Shown one piece after another: positions 17,804-27,184 of a stretch of 64,000 nucleotides of DNA. The stretch spans positions 186,001 through 250,000 of the forward strand of contig CAJURM010000001.1 of assembly GCA_910589025.1 (NCBI GenBank), written 5' to 3'. Positions within the stretch are counted from its first letter, which is position 1. Every line of letters begins with the position of its first letter. The stretch comes from an uncultured Odoribacter sp. (lineage in GTDB: Bacteria > Bacteroidota > Bacteroidia > Bacteroidales > Marinifilaceae). A program made the translations under genes and the position numbers. Under the pieces are notes generated by a model. That model saw nothing but the letters and a program-made list of their open reading frames with translations, was not told where the DNA came from and ran no database searches.

Positions 17804-20800
17804 TTACAATCCCACCCGTTTGAGGAAACGGTTCTTCTTGGAATCGGGACACAGCGTAATTGTATATAACGTCTGTTTTTCTTTATTCTGTATCACCTTC
17901 TTATCCGCTTTTTCATTCCGGAGAATATCATTGTACTCGGCATTGGATGAAAGCGTAAAGAAAGATTTATCCAGATACTCAAAATAATACCATTTCTGGT
18001 CGTTGTAAATGTATAAATACAACTGATTTCCCATACGCCGCCGCACCAACTCCATCGCCACATTGTACTCTTCCTCCACAGGGCGTTTCAGTACGGTACG
18101 GATTATCGCCTTGCCATTTGCCACGTACGAACGTTTCTGCACATCCCAATTGATATTCAGCGAATCCATCACTAAAAAACGACTCAGCGAATCCGGGATA
18201 TTATTGCTGCTTTTTCCGAGCTGCTTCATAGCCAAGGGCGCCATTTCTTTTCCATACAATGCCGTCACCTTGGAAACCAACGAAGCATCGGGAGTAATGG
18301 CACGCCGTTTCTTATCGGCAAAATCCCGGAGCATGACACTCTCCATCTTACCCAGTAACACAAAATCCAGCACATACAACATATTCTCCATCTTAAACCC
18401 CTCTTCTTTCAGATTGTAACTGACATTTCCCGCTGCCCATTGGCGGATACCGGGAATATCCATTTCCATACCGATCCTACCAAATCCCGAAACCGTAGTC
18501 TGTTCAGGCGTATAACACAAATGGTAATACGGATCCACCTGCGTATCCCGGATCAGATACTTCTTTTCCTTTTCCAACCACACCAACTCGCCGTGGCCGC
18601 CCAGCAACACCGCATCATTATAGAAAATACGATTGCTCAGATAAGAAGCATAAGGTTTCACCGTTTTATCCACATTCAGGAAAATCCCGTTATAAACATG
18701 TTTTCCCTTGTCGTCCCGATTCTCAATCTCCACCGGCACCCGTATGTCCTGAGCCGCAAAATAAGTCTTCACTTTCAGCCAGGTATGTTTCAGATAGGTA
18801 TCATCCGCCGTAAGCCGGACATATCCGTTAAAAAACAAATCTTTCTGTTTCGAATAGAGGTAAATATTGCCTTTATACGTGATTCCCCGGTTTAAATCAA
18901 ACTTCGCTTCGGGCTTCATATCCACTTTGGCATAGATGTTCCGCGACGTATCCACCCCGATTTGCGTAAAATGAATCACACTCCTCTGCTTGTCCTGGTT
19001 GATGTAATCGTAATCCCCGTTTCCGTTAAACGCCAAACGTCCTTTCAGTTTCAGTCCCACCTGCGTCAATTGCTTGCTCCGGTCAATGCGGTCGCATACC
19101 AGCAAACCGTTTTTAAACTCCTCAATATCCCCTAAACCGCTGATATTGATTTTTCCCAAATCCGGATAAAAACGCCCGTTGGCCAAGTCAATATGGTTTA
19201 CCCACTGGCACTGAATATCACCCGTATTCAGATTGTAGCGCGCCAGAGGAGCCATGAAAGAAAGCGAATCACAAGCCTTGTCGGTAGAGACAAACAGATT
19301 CTTCCCCTCCTCCGGCATACGCATCACATCCTCAATCCGCCAGATACGCTGCAACTCTTTTTCATCCTCAATTCCGATATTCAGATACGCCTCATTCATA
19401 TACCACGTGAAACTCTTGAACGAACAGCGGTAGCGGTTGGACGGGAAATCAGCCATATTGGCGTCGGCATTGTTCATAAACTTACCCTTATTCTGTACCA
19501 AATCGATATTCGCCTGCACATTGGCCGTATTCAACTGTATATTCTTATTGGCAAAAGAACTCAATTGCAAATCAGTCTGGTCGGACAGGATATTATTGGC
19601 TTCCAAATGAAACAAACGGGAAGTCAGCCGCGCTCCCTTCAATTCCAACTTACCGTCGGCATCCAGCAAATCGTCATACACCATCAGCGTCCCTTCATGC
19701 TTTATCCGATCGCCATACACGGAAAACGGTTGTTTTGTAGATCTCGCCAGCATATTCCCCTGATTTTTCAGATACGTTACCTTCACTTGCTCTCCCTTTG
19801 CCCCGGGTCGGCGACCTTCAACTCCATCCACCAGCAGCAGAGGTGTCACCGACAACATCGTGTCGGGCATCATCAGAATAGAAGACGACTCGAAACGACT
19901 TCCGTTCAGCTCCACTTTCCCGTCAGCAATAAACCCCTTCTGGCTCAGCTCAATCCGGTTTTTCAGATTTCCCTTCTCATAGAGCGCCAATCCCTGGTCC
20001 GGCGTCTGGTACTTCATACCCAGCGAATTATCCGCCATCAACTTTAATGTATCCTGTATATCCGGGACAATATTGGAAACCAGTATACCGCCAAAAGCAT
20101 ACCGGAACTTGTCCGAATCATTGATATTTTTCAGCGTATAAGGCTTAATGACAAAATAGAATTTCTCCTTCTTGTACACACCGTTACAAATAGACGGTGC
20201 GTCAAAATAAACATACGACTCCTTGGTGGAATGAAAAATCGGATACCCCGGCACATCCTTCTTACCCGATTTATTATTCGGTTTATCAATTTCAATATCT
20301 CCGGTCACATCCCGTATCAGAGAATTTACCCTCCTTCCGCGCTTACCTGTCTTTTTATCCGCTATATACATTCCGGTCGAATCCACCTGTGTCAGCCCGA
20401 TGGTATATTTATCATAAGAAAAATAGAGCTTGTTGCCGTACATATCAAACATGCCCGCTTTCAGCTTTCCATTGAACTCCATATCCCGGTTTTTCATCAT
20501 CACGACCGACTTGTCCGAAGGCTCTACATACACATCCTTGGCTTCACTGATAGTAAATTTTTCCACCCCATAGATTTTCAACTGGTAATTTCTCAAATCC
20601 AACACGGCATTCGTCCGTGAATTTTTCGGCAGGGAAGCAAAGCGGATGTTATCATAATCCTGTTTCCCGACACGGGCATCGGTATAATGAAACAAACGCT
20701 CTTTCAACGTCACTTCATCACTCGCTTCGTCAAAATCCAGGAAATTATCATACGAAAGAGAAATAACCTGCTTCCTCAACTGGTCTATCGGCTTTTTCAT

Positions 20801-22183
20801 AATTCCGGCATAATCGCTCATCGAAAAAGTTTTCGTACCCAACATCACCGACGCCTTGTGAAGTCCGTTAAGGGGATGAATTTCATCAATTCCCTGCATC
20901 TGGTCATAAAGAATATCATTGAAAAAATCCAGCGACTCCACCTCCGCCTTGAACAGCCCGGAACGGCTGTTCATGCACATCGTCACATAACTGCTGTCCA
21001 CCGGCCATATCAACTGTTCCACACTGAATAAAATCTGATGGTAATCGTCACGGAAAGGAAGGTGCTGGCTCTGCTCCGAAATACGCTTTACCGTCACCGT
21101 ATGGTCTTTTCGGGTATAGGCAAAATTCACATTGGGATGAGAAAAACGACCGGAACCCAAAGGAAGGACCATCCGGGAGGTTCCCGATACGACCCGCGCT
21201 GTATCTATCAAAAAACGGGTGGAATACACATACATGTGGGTTGTGTCATTCGGCGCTATGTGCACACACGCAGGCTGTTCCTTATCACTGAAACCCGACA
21301 ACTTCATCCCATCATACTGGATTCCCCCACGAAAAGAGATGCCCGGGAACAGCGAATCGATTTTTATATCCGTATCGTACGAAATAAACTGCGGAAACCG
21401 CTCTTCCTGATTCGCCGCCTTATATTTTAAAGCATTATCCCTTAACTTGCCGGCCAACGGACGGTCATACTGACGTTCATATACGAAAGAAACCGAATCC
21501 GCACTGTAATCGGACACCGCCATATCCACGCCATAACGCGAAAGTTCCGCATAAAGCGTGTCCTCCGACTGCCAGTATACCCGGCCCCCATTCCCCGCCA
21601 TAGTATGCCCCTGTAACTCATAACTTACTCTGGTATTATAAATAAGCATGGAATCCTTAGGTGTCTTACACACTACCGTAGCATCCTCAAAGGTCACATT
21701 CACCTCCTCTCCCTGCTCCCACCGGCCTTTTCCCCTCACAATCCAGCTATGACCGGGAGCGGCATAAAGCACCCCATTTACAACGAAATTACGTGTATAA
21801 CCCAAATAATTCTTGACATTATTCTTACGCCGGTCTTTGGCAAAAACAAGCCTTTTCAACGCCCCCAACCAGACGTACAGATTCTCCTTTTCCTCTGCAC
21901 GGCAAAAACGATTCACACATTCCGCAAAATTTCTCATATCCGACGCCGGAGCCATACGCATTGTCTGGAGTTCCTTGAACACGGCACTCACACTGTCCTT
22001 TTCCGCCCCGGAAAGAAATGAAGAAGTCCACGTGTCCATACATTCCGCTACCAATGCCTTACGCTCAGCCGCACGTACATCCTTAAAAAGAGTTTCAATC
22101 TGCACCTTCAACAATTTGTCTTCCTGGGCATTCCCCACAACAGAAAAACACAACAATCCCAAAAGTAACGCTATACGCACCAT
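17804..22183 (-). CDS. Giant exported protein of unknown function (1459 residues)
   Basis: Signal peptide MVRIALLLGLLCFSVVGNAQ, then about 1440 residues without recognisable enzymatic motifs. Low cysteine content, many short alternating hydrophobic/polar segments and frequent Gly, Asp and Asn turns suggest a long beta-rich protein. Repeating phrases such as VELNGSRFESSSILM, LELKGARLTSRLFHLEANN and ILMMPDTML hint at stacked beta strands like a solenoid. The family could not be named; it may be a conserved Bacteroidales periplasmic or outer-membrane-associated protein. It is the first gene of the run through nth, lipA, lipB and two GH20 genes, and has its own TAnnTTTG box at 22240-22247. Confidence 0.75.
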   Translation of the reverse strand: MVRIALLLGLLCFSVVGNAQEDKLLKVQIETLFKDVRAAERKALVAECMDTWTSSFLSGAEKDSVSAVFKELQTMRMAPASDMRNFAECVNRFCRAEEKENLYVWLGALKRLVFAKDRRKNNVKNYLGYTRNFVVNGVLYAAPGHSWIVRGKGRWEQGEEVNVTFEDATVVCKTPKDSMLIYNTRVSYELQGHTMAGNGGRVYWQSEDTLYAELSRYGVDMAVSDYSADSVSFVYERQYDRPLAGKLRDNALKYKAANQEERFPQFISYDTDIKIDSLFPGISFRGGIQYDGMKLSGFSDKEQPACVHIAPNDTTHMYVYSTRFLIDTARVVSGTSRMVLPLGSGRFSHPNVNFAYTRKDHTVTVKRISEQSQHLPFRDDYHQILFSVEQLIWPVDSSYVTMCMNSRSGLFKAEVESLDFFNDILYDQMQGIDEIHPLNGLHKASVMLGTKTFSMSDYAGIMKKPIDQLRKQVISLSYDNFLDFDEASDEVTLKERLFHYTDARVGKQDYDNIRFASLPKNSRTNAVLDLRNYQLKIYGVEKFTISEAKDVYVEPSDKSVVMMKNRDMEFNGKLKAGMFDMYGNKLYFSYDKYTIGLTQVDSTGMYIADKKTGKRGRRVNSLIRDVTGDIEIDKPNNKSGKKDVPGYPIFHSTKESYVYFDAPSICNGVYKKEKFYFVIKPYTLKNINDSDKFRYAFGGILVSNIVPDIQDTLKLMADNSLGMKYQTPDQGLALYEKGNLKNRIELSQKGFIADGKVELNGSRFESSSILMMPDTMLSVTPLLLVDGVEGRRPGAKGEQVKVTYLKNQGNMLARSTKQPFSVYGDRIKHEGTLMVYDDLLDADGKLELKGARLTSRLFHLEANNILSDQTDLQLSSFANKNIQLNTANVQANIDLVQNKGKFMNNADANMADFPSNRYRCSFKSFTWYMNEAYLNIGIEDEKELQRIWRIEDVMRMPEEGKNLFVSTDKACDSLSFMAPLARYNLNTGDIQCQWVNHIDLANGRFYPDLGKINISGLGDIEEFKNGLLVCDRIDRSKQLTQVGLKLKGRLAFNGNGDYDYINQDKQRSVIHFTQIGVDTSRNIYAKVDMKPEAKFDLNRGITYKGNIYLYSKQKDLFFNGYVRLTADDTYLKHTWLKVKTYFAAQDIRVPVEIENRDDKGKHVYNGIFLNVDKTVKPYASYLSNRIFYNDAVLLGGHGELVWLEKEKKYLIRDTQVDPYYHLCYTPEQTTVSGFGRIGMEMDIPGIRQWAAGNVSYNLKEEGFKMENMLYVLDFVLLGKMESVMLRDFADKKRRAITPDASLVSKVTALYGKEMAPLAMKQLGKSSNNIPDSLSRFLVMDSLNINWDVQKRSYVANGKAIIRTVLKRPVEEEYNVAMELVRRRMGNQLYLYIYNDQKWYYFEYLDKSFFTLSSNAEYNDILRNEKADKKVIQNKEKQTLYTITLCPDSKKNRFLKRVGL

Positions 22184-22239
22184 GTCTTTTAATCTTTGCG
22201 AATCGTAAGACCCGTTTCTTAATTTTTCAATAAACTTGA

Positions 22240-22247
22240 CAAAAATA
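22240..22247 (-). promoter_or_regulatory. -7 box for the giant-protein/nth/lip/GH20 run
   Basis: The minus strand reads TATTTTTG, an exact TAnnTTTG match, 57 bp upstream of the ATG at 22183. It is divergent from the matching box of the relA-type gene at 22283-22290. Confidence 0.55.
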
Positions 22248-22263
22248 GAATTTCCCCGCCAAT

Positions 22264-22278
22264 ATTCTTAAAAAGAAT
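22264..22278. promoter_or_regulatory. Perfect dyad between two divergent promoters
   Basis: ATTCTT and AAGAAT arms flank a 3-base AAA centre. The dyad sits midway between the two divergent -7 boxes, so it could be an operator serving both directions, or simply an AT-rich coincidence. Confidence 0.3.
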
Positions 22279-22282
22279 TACC

Positions 22283-22290
22283 TATTTTTG
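22283..22290 (+). promoter_or_regulatory. -7 box for the relA/spoT-type gene
   Basis: TATTTTTG, an exact TAnnTTTG match, about 90 bases before the ATG at 22382. No clear -33 element. Confidence 0.5.
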
Positions 22291-22381
22291 CAAGAAGTCC
22301 AAAAACAACATTACAAAGGGAACCCAAAGAAATTGAAAAAAACTGCACACACTAATAATACTACACACGAAACTTTATACC

Positions 22382-24559
22382 ATGACAACAACAGACGAAA
22401 CAGTAAAACTGACCTCCCCGGATGAAAAATGCCAGGCTCTTCAAAAATCCTGCCGGAACCTGCTTTCTCCGGAAGATATAGCGCTTTTCCGGAAAGCATA
22501 CGACATCGCCTCCCGGGACGAAACAGACATAGACAGCATTCTCGACACGGCACTCATCGTCACCGCCGAAATCGGATTGGGGAAAACCTCCCTGTTCTGT
22601 GCGCTGCTGCATAAAAAAACAGAGAAAGAGATCATTCCCATAGAAGACATCCGGGCGGATTTCGGCGAAAAAGTAGCTCAAATTCTCCACGGACTGAAAG
22701 AAATCAGTAAAATCTATGCCACCCGCCGGATTGTTGATTCCGAAAACTTCCGCAAACTGCTTTTGAGTTTCGCCGAAGACATCCGGGTACAGTTGATATT
22801 CCTGGCAGAAAAACTCCATGCCCTGCGCTTGGCAGACCACCTGAGTGAAACGGAACAAAAAAAATTAGCCAAAGAAACCAACTACATTTACATTCCTTTT
22901 GCCCACCGTTTGGGATTGTATAACATCAAATCGGAGATGGAAGACCGGGCACTCCGCTATTCCAATCCCCGCATATATGCAGAAATATCCCGCAAACTGA
23001 GCGACACAAAAGACGCCCGCGAAAAATACATCGCCGGATTCATCGCTCCCATCGTTGACGAACTCAACAAAAAAGGCATCCGGTTCAAATCCAAATACCG
23101 GACAAAAACCATCGCCTCCATCCTGAACAAGATGCGCAAAAACCAGGTGGAATTTGAAGAAATATACGACATCTTTGCCGTACGTTTTATCATCGACAGC
23201 ACCGGAGAAGACGAAAAGCCCGACTGCTGGAAAGTATATTCCATCGTCACTGACAAATACACCCCCAACCCTCAACGGCTACGCGACTGGATTTCCGTTC
23301 CCAAATCCAATGGCTACGAATCATTGCAAACAACAGTTTTAGGCCCGGGAAACAGATGGGTCGAAGTACAAATCCGTACCGAACGGATGGACGAAATTGC
23401 TGAAAAAGGATTTGCTGCCCACTGGAGATATAAAGGAGGCACCTCCGACAACGTGATTGAAAGTTGGCTGAACGAACTGCGCGAGGTACTGGAAAGCTCA
23501 GAAGAAAGCGCCATTGACCTGCTCGACGACCTGAAACTCGATTTACAGGACAAAGAAGTGCATGTCTTCACTCCCAAAGGCGATCTCATCACCTTACCGG
23601 CAGGCGCTACACTGCTCGATTTCGCCTATGCTATCCACACCAACATCGGCTGCCATTGCATGGGGGGAAAAGTAAACCAACGCAATGAAACACTGCGCTA
23701 CAAACTCCGCAACGGCGACCAGATTTCAATACTTACGGCTGCCAACCAACAGCCCAAAGCCGACTGGCTCAATTTCACCGTCACCCCCAAAGCCCGCAAC
23801 AAAATCCGGCAATTTCTGAACGAAAATGTCAATCACCAGGCGGATTTAGGCAAAGAACTGTTAAGCCGCCGGCTAAAAAACTGGAAAATAGAATTCACCG
23901 ACGACATTACCCGTCGGTTGATGCACCATTACAAATACAAATTCGCACTGGACCTCTACCAGGCCATCGCAGAAGGCAAACACGATCCGACGGAAATTAA
24001 GGAAATACTGACCCAGCCCAAAGAAGAGGAAAAAACGGCTGTACCGGAAAACCTGCCGAAAGACATCCGGATCACCCATCCGAAAAAAATAGGCGAAGAC
24101 GTATTGCTGATTGACAAAAACGTAGACAACGTAGACTATAAATTTGCCCGGTGCTGCAACCCCGTCTACGGAGACGACATCATCGGTTTTGTATCCATCG
24201 GAGAAGGCATCAAAGTGCACCGGCGGCAATGTAAAAACGCCCTCGACTTGCAAAGACGCTATCCCTATCGTATCGTCAACACCCAATGGACCAACGAAGG
24301 AGCCGCCTCCTACCAAACCGTAGTCAGCCTTGTGGGAAAAGACGAAATCGGAATCGTGAACAAAATTACAGAGCTGATTACAAAAGACCCCCGCGTCACC
24401 ATGCGAGCCATTTCCATCAACTCTTCCGGAGGTATTTTCGAAGGCAAAATTACGGTACTCATTGACAACACCGAACATTTGTCCCAACTCATATCCCGGC
24501 TGAAACACGTGTCCGGCATCATGAAAGTAAACCGCCACGATTCCATGTTGGAACAATAA
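22382..24559 (+). CDS. relA: RelA/SpoT-family (p)ppGpp synthetase with degenerate hydrolase domain
   Basis: 725 residues in long-RSH order: N-terminal HD-like region, synthetase, TGS (EVHVFTPKGDLITLPAGATL), helical, zinc-finger (FARCCNPVYGDDIIGF) and ACT (VVSLVGKDEIGIVNKIT). The HD metal residues are lost: the usual LLHDVVEDT reads LLHKKTEKE, the upstream HP motif is absent, and the ADRLHNMR-type motif reads AEKLHALR. The synthetase part looks intact, with RFKSKYRTKTIASILNKM, the catalytic Asp in YDIFAVRF and the catalytic Glu in VEVQIRT. Predicted to make, but not break, the alarmone; a separate bifunctional SpoT would be needed elsewhere. Followed 29 bp later by an S9 peptidase gene. Confidence 0.88.
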   Translation: MTTTDETVKLTSPDEKCQALQKSCRNLLSPEDIALFRKAYDIASRDETDIDSILDTALIVTAEIGLGKTSLFCALLHKKTEKEIIPIEDIRADFGEKVAQILHGLKEISKIYATRRIVDSENFRKLLLSFAEDIRVQLIFLAEKLHALRLADHLSETEQKKLAKETNYIYIPFAHRLGLYNIKSEMEDRALRYSNPRIYAEISRKLSDTKDAREKYIAGFIAPIVDELNKKGIRFKSKYRTKTIASILNKMRKNQVEFEEIYDIFAVRFIIDSTGEDEKPDCWKVYSIVTDKYTPNPQRLRDWISVPKSNGYESLQTTVLGPGNRWVEVQIRTERMDEIAEKGFAAHWRYKGGTSDNVIESWLNELREVLESSEESAIDLLDDLKLDLQDKEVHVFTPKGDLITLPAGATLLDFAYAIHTNIGCHCMGGKVNQRNETLRYKLRNGDQISILTAANQQPKADWLNFTVTPKARNKIRQFLNENVNHQADLGKELLSRRLKNWKIEFTDDITRRLMHHYKYKFALDLYQAIAEGKHDPTEIKEILTQPKEEEKTAVPENLPKDIRITHPKKIGEDVLLIDKNVDNVDYKFARCCNPVYGDDIIGFVSIGEGIKVHRRQCKNALDLQRRYPYRIVNTQWTNEGAASYQTVVSLVGKDEIGIVNKITELITKDPRVTMRAISINSSGGIFEGKITVLIDNTEHLSQLISRLKHVSGIMKVNRHDSMLEQ

Positions 24560-24588
24560 TACCGGAAAACACAAAAACAAACATAAAA

Positions 24589-27117
24589 ATGAAAAAAAAA
24601 TTACTCTTTTCCTGCATGATTGCATGCACACTGAACGCCCTGGGACAACAGGCTACCCAATGGCTGGCACTCACTCCGGTACAGATTGAAAAACCGGTAC
24701 TTGAAAACGTCAAGGACGTTGACAACAAAATCTTTACAGCCGACATGCTACTGAAAACCAACCATCTAAACATCAGCCAATTTACACCCGAATTAGCCAA
24801 ACCCGAAAAACAATACCGGAGCCTGTCATGGGAAGAAGCCCGGACAGAACAGGATACAGTGATGTCTTCCGGAAAAACCGGGGAACATACGCTGAATCAT
24901 TATGCCGTATACCTGACCAACGAACAATGGCTAAAAGGCGAATTCCAGGTTACTCTTTTCGGCCCTTCGGAAATATACATCAACAATGAAAAGAAACTGA
25001 CCTACACCGAAACCGCCAAAGCGACCAAGACCATTCCCTGCGAATTTGTACCGGGCAAACAGACAGTGATCGTCAAAACCGTTTCCGAAGGCGGAAAAGC
25101 TTTTGCCCTATCCTTTAAAGTGAAAGAACCGGAAAGTGCGGCTATCGCGTTCTCGCTGTCCCCCAAACGAGGAAAAAACATTTATGACATTCTCAACGGC
25201 AAACACATCAACCGTGCCGAACTCTCTCCCAGCGGGAAATACGCCATCATCACCCTGCAAAATACCGTAGACGGCAAAACAACCACAACAACCCAAATCT
25301 GCCGAAGTGACAACAAAGAAGTGGTATATGCCTTTGACAACTATGTGCAGGCACTGAAATGGATTCCCGGTAAGGACGAAATTTCCTATCTCCGCAAAGA
25401 AGGCAACGGGCATTCCCTCTATGCCTACAGTCCGGAAAAAAAACAACTGCAATGCCTGATAAAAGAAGACCCGGAAATCAACAACTATACCTGGTCTCCC
25501 GACCTTTCCTATCTCATTTATTATAAAAACGAAAACTACGCAGAAAACGATTGGAAACTGCGGAAACTTTCAGGCATCGAAGACCGTCAGCCCTACTATC
25601 GTTACCGTTCCTGGCTGAATAAATTCGATTTCGCAACAGGATTGCATTCCCGGCTGACATGGGGCAATCTGACCACTTCGCTGATGGATATCAGCCACGA
25701 CGGCAGCCAACTGCTTTTTTCCACCTCCCGTCCGGACTACACGGAATACCCGTATCACAAACAATCCGTTTATCTCCTGAACCTGAAAAATCACCGTTTG
25801 GACACCTTGTGGGAAAACCGTACATATAGCATTTCATGCAGTTTCTCCCCCGACGACAAACACTTACTTATCAGCGGAGGTCCCTCCGCATTTGGCAAAA
25901 CAGGCGAAAACATAGGCAAAAATCCCATTGCCAACCAATACGATACTCAGCTATACATTTACGACATCGCAAGCAAAAAAGTCACGCCGATTACGAAAGA
26001 CTTTCATCCCTCCGTCACACAAACCGACTGGCGGAAAGACGGGAAATTATACATCGTAGCCAACGACGCCGACTATGTCCGTCTCTTTGTTTACACAAAC
26101 AATAAAATCAGCCGGGTAAACTGCCCCGGCGACATCATCCGGAGCATCAGCATACCCGAAAACGGCGACCGGATGTTTTATATGGCTTCCGGAGTCTCCT
26201 CTCCCGCTGTCGTATATGAAAGAAATCTGACAAACGGGGAAACCCGCGTTTGGGAAAATCCGTCTGCCGCACAATACGAAAACATCGTATTCGGAGACGT
26301 GAAAGAGTGGGACTATAATTACAAAAAAGGAACCGTCATCGACGGACGCTATTACCTTCCGACCAATTTCGATCCTTCAAAGAAATATCCGTTAATCGTA
26401 TATTATTACGGAGGCACGACCCCGACGGAAAGGAGCTTCGGCGGACGCTATCCATTCAACCTGTACGCCGCCAACGGCTATGTCGTTTATGTCCTGCAAC
26501 CCTCGGGTGCCATTGGTTACGGACAGGAATTTTCCGCCCGCCACCAGAACAACTGGGGAAAAATCACCGGCAACGAAATCATCAGCGCCACAAAAGCCTT
26601 CTTAAAAGCCCATCCTTTTATTGACGCGACCAAAGTCGGATGCATGGGCGCTTCCTACGGCGGATTTACAACCATGTACCTCACTACGCAGACAGACATA
26701 TTCACATGCGCCATTGCACACGCAGGTATCTCCTCCATCACCGGCTATTGGGGTGACGGCTATTGGGGCTACGGTTACAGCACCAACGCCACCGCACACT
26801 CTTTCCCCTGGAACAGAAAAGACATTTACGTCGACCAAAGCCCGCTTTTCAATGCGGACAAAGTAAATACCCCTCTCCTGTTGATACACGGCACAAAAGA
26901 CGTGAATGTACCCACCGCCCAGAGCATGCAGTTCTATACTGCCCTGAAACTGTTGGGCAAAGATGCCGAACTGGTTTTCGTCAAAGATTCGGATCATGTT
27001 GTCGTAGACTATGACCTCCGGATTTTATGGAACAACACCATTCTGGCTTATTTCGCCAAATACCTGAAAGGCGAACCCGACTGGTGGAAAAACATTTACA
27101 AAGATAAAAACCTGTAA
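24589..27117 (+). CDS. Secreted S9-family prolyl oligopeptidase/dipeptidyl peptidase
   Basis: 842 residues with a signal peptide (MKKKLLFSCMIACTLNALG). Residues about 50-580 form a beta-propeller-like region with repeating blades (YSPEKKQLQCLIKED, SFSPDDKHLLISGG). The C-terminal alpha/beta hydrolase has the nucleophile Ser689 in GASYGGF, Asp771 in GTKDVNVP and His803 in DSDHVVVDYD. The long N-terminal extension of about 190 residues before the propeller is typical of the larger Bacteroidota S9 group. Acts on peptides in the periplasm. It starts 29 bp after the relA-type gene and may share its transcript. Confidence 0.9.
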   Translation: MKKKLLFSCMIACTLNALGQQATQWLALTPVQIEKPVLENVKDVDNKIFTADMLLKTNHLNISQFTPELAKPEKQYRSLSWEEARTEQDTVMSSGKTGEHTLNHYAVYLTNEQWLKGEFQVTLFGPSEIYINNEKKLTYTETAKATKTIPCEFVPGKQTVIVKTVSEGGKAFALSFKVKEPESAAIAFSLSPKRGKNIYDILNGKHINRAELSPSGKYAIITLQNTVDGKTTTTTQICRSDNKEVVYAFDNYVQALKWIPGKDEISYLRKEGNGHSLYAYSPEKKQLQCLIKEDPEINNYTWSPDLSYLIYYKNENYAENDWKLRKLSGIEDRQPYYRYRSWLNKFDFATGLHSRLTWGNLTTSLMDISHDGSQLLFSTSRPDYTEYPYHKQSVYLLNLKNHRLDTLWENRTYSISCSFSPDDKHLLISGGPSAFGKTGENIGKNPIANQYDTQLYIYDIASKKVTPITKDFHPSVTQTDWRKDGKLYIVANDADYVRLFVYTNNKISRVNCPGDIIRSISIPENGDRMFYMASGVSSPAVVYERNLTNGETRVWENPSAAQYENIVFGDVKEWDYNYKKGTVIDGRYYLPTNFDPSKKYPLIVYYYGGTTPTERSFGGRYPFNLYAANGYVVYVLQPSGAIGYGQEFSARHQNNWGKITGNEIISATKAFLKAHPFIDATKVGCMGASYGGFTTMYLTTQTDIFTCAIAHAGISSITGYWGDGYWGYGYSTNATAHSFPWNRKDIYVDQSPLFNADKVNTPLLLIHGTKDVNVPTAQSMQFYTALKLLGKDAELVFVKDSDHVVVDYDLRILWNNTILAYFAKYLKGEPDWWKNIYKDKNL

Positions 27118-27127
27118 CCCGGAAAAT

Positions 27128-27156
27128 TTTGTTTTCCTCCAAAAAGACTATCTTTG
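27128..27156 (+). promoter_or_regulatory. Complete Bacteroidota promoter for transketolase
   Basis: A -33 TTTG at 27128-27131 and a -7 TATCTTTG at 27149-27156 with 17 bases between them, 28 bases before the tkt ATG. This is the clearest two-part promoter in the window. Confidence 0.7.
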
Positions 27157-27184
27157 CAACAACAACAAACAAAACCCTAAAATA

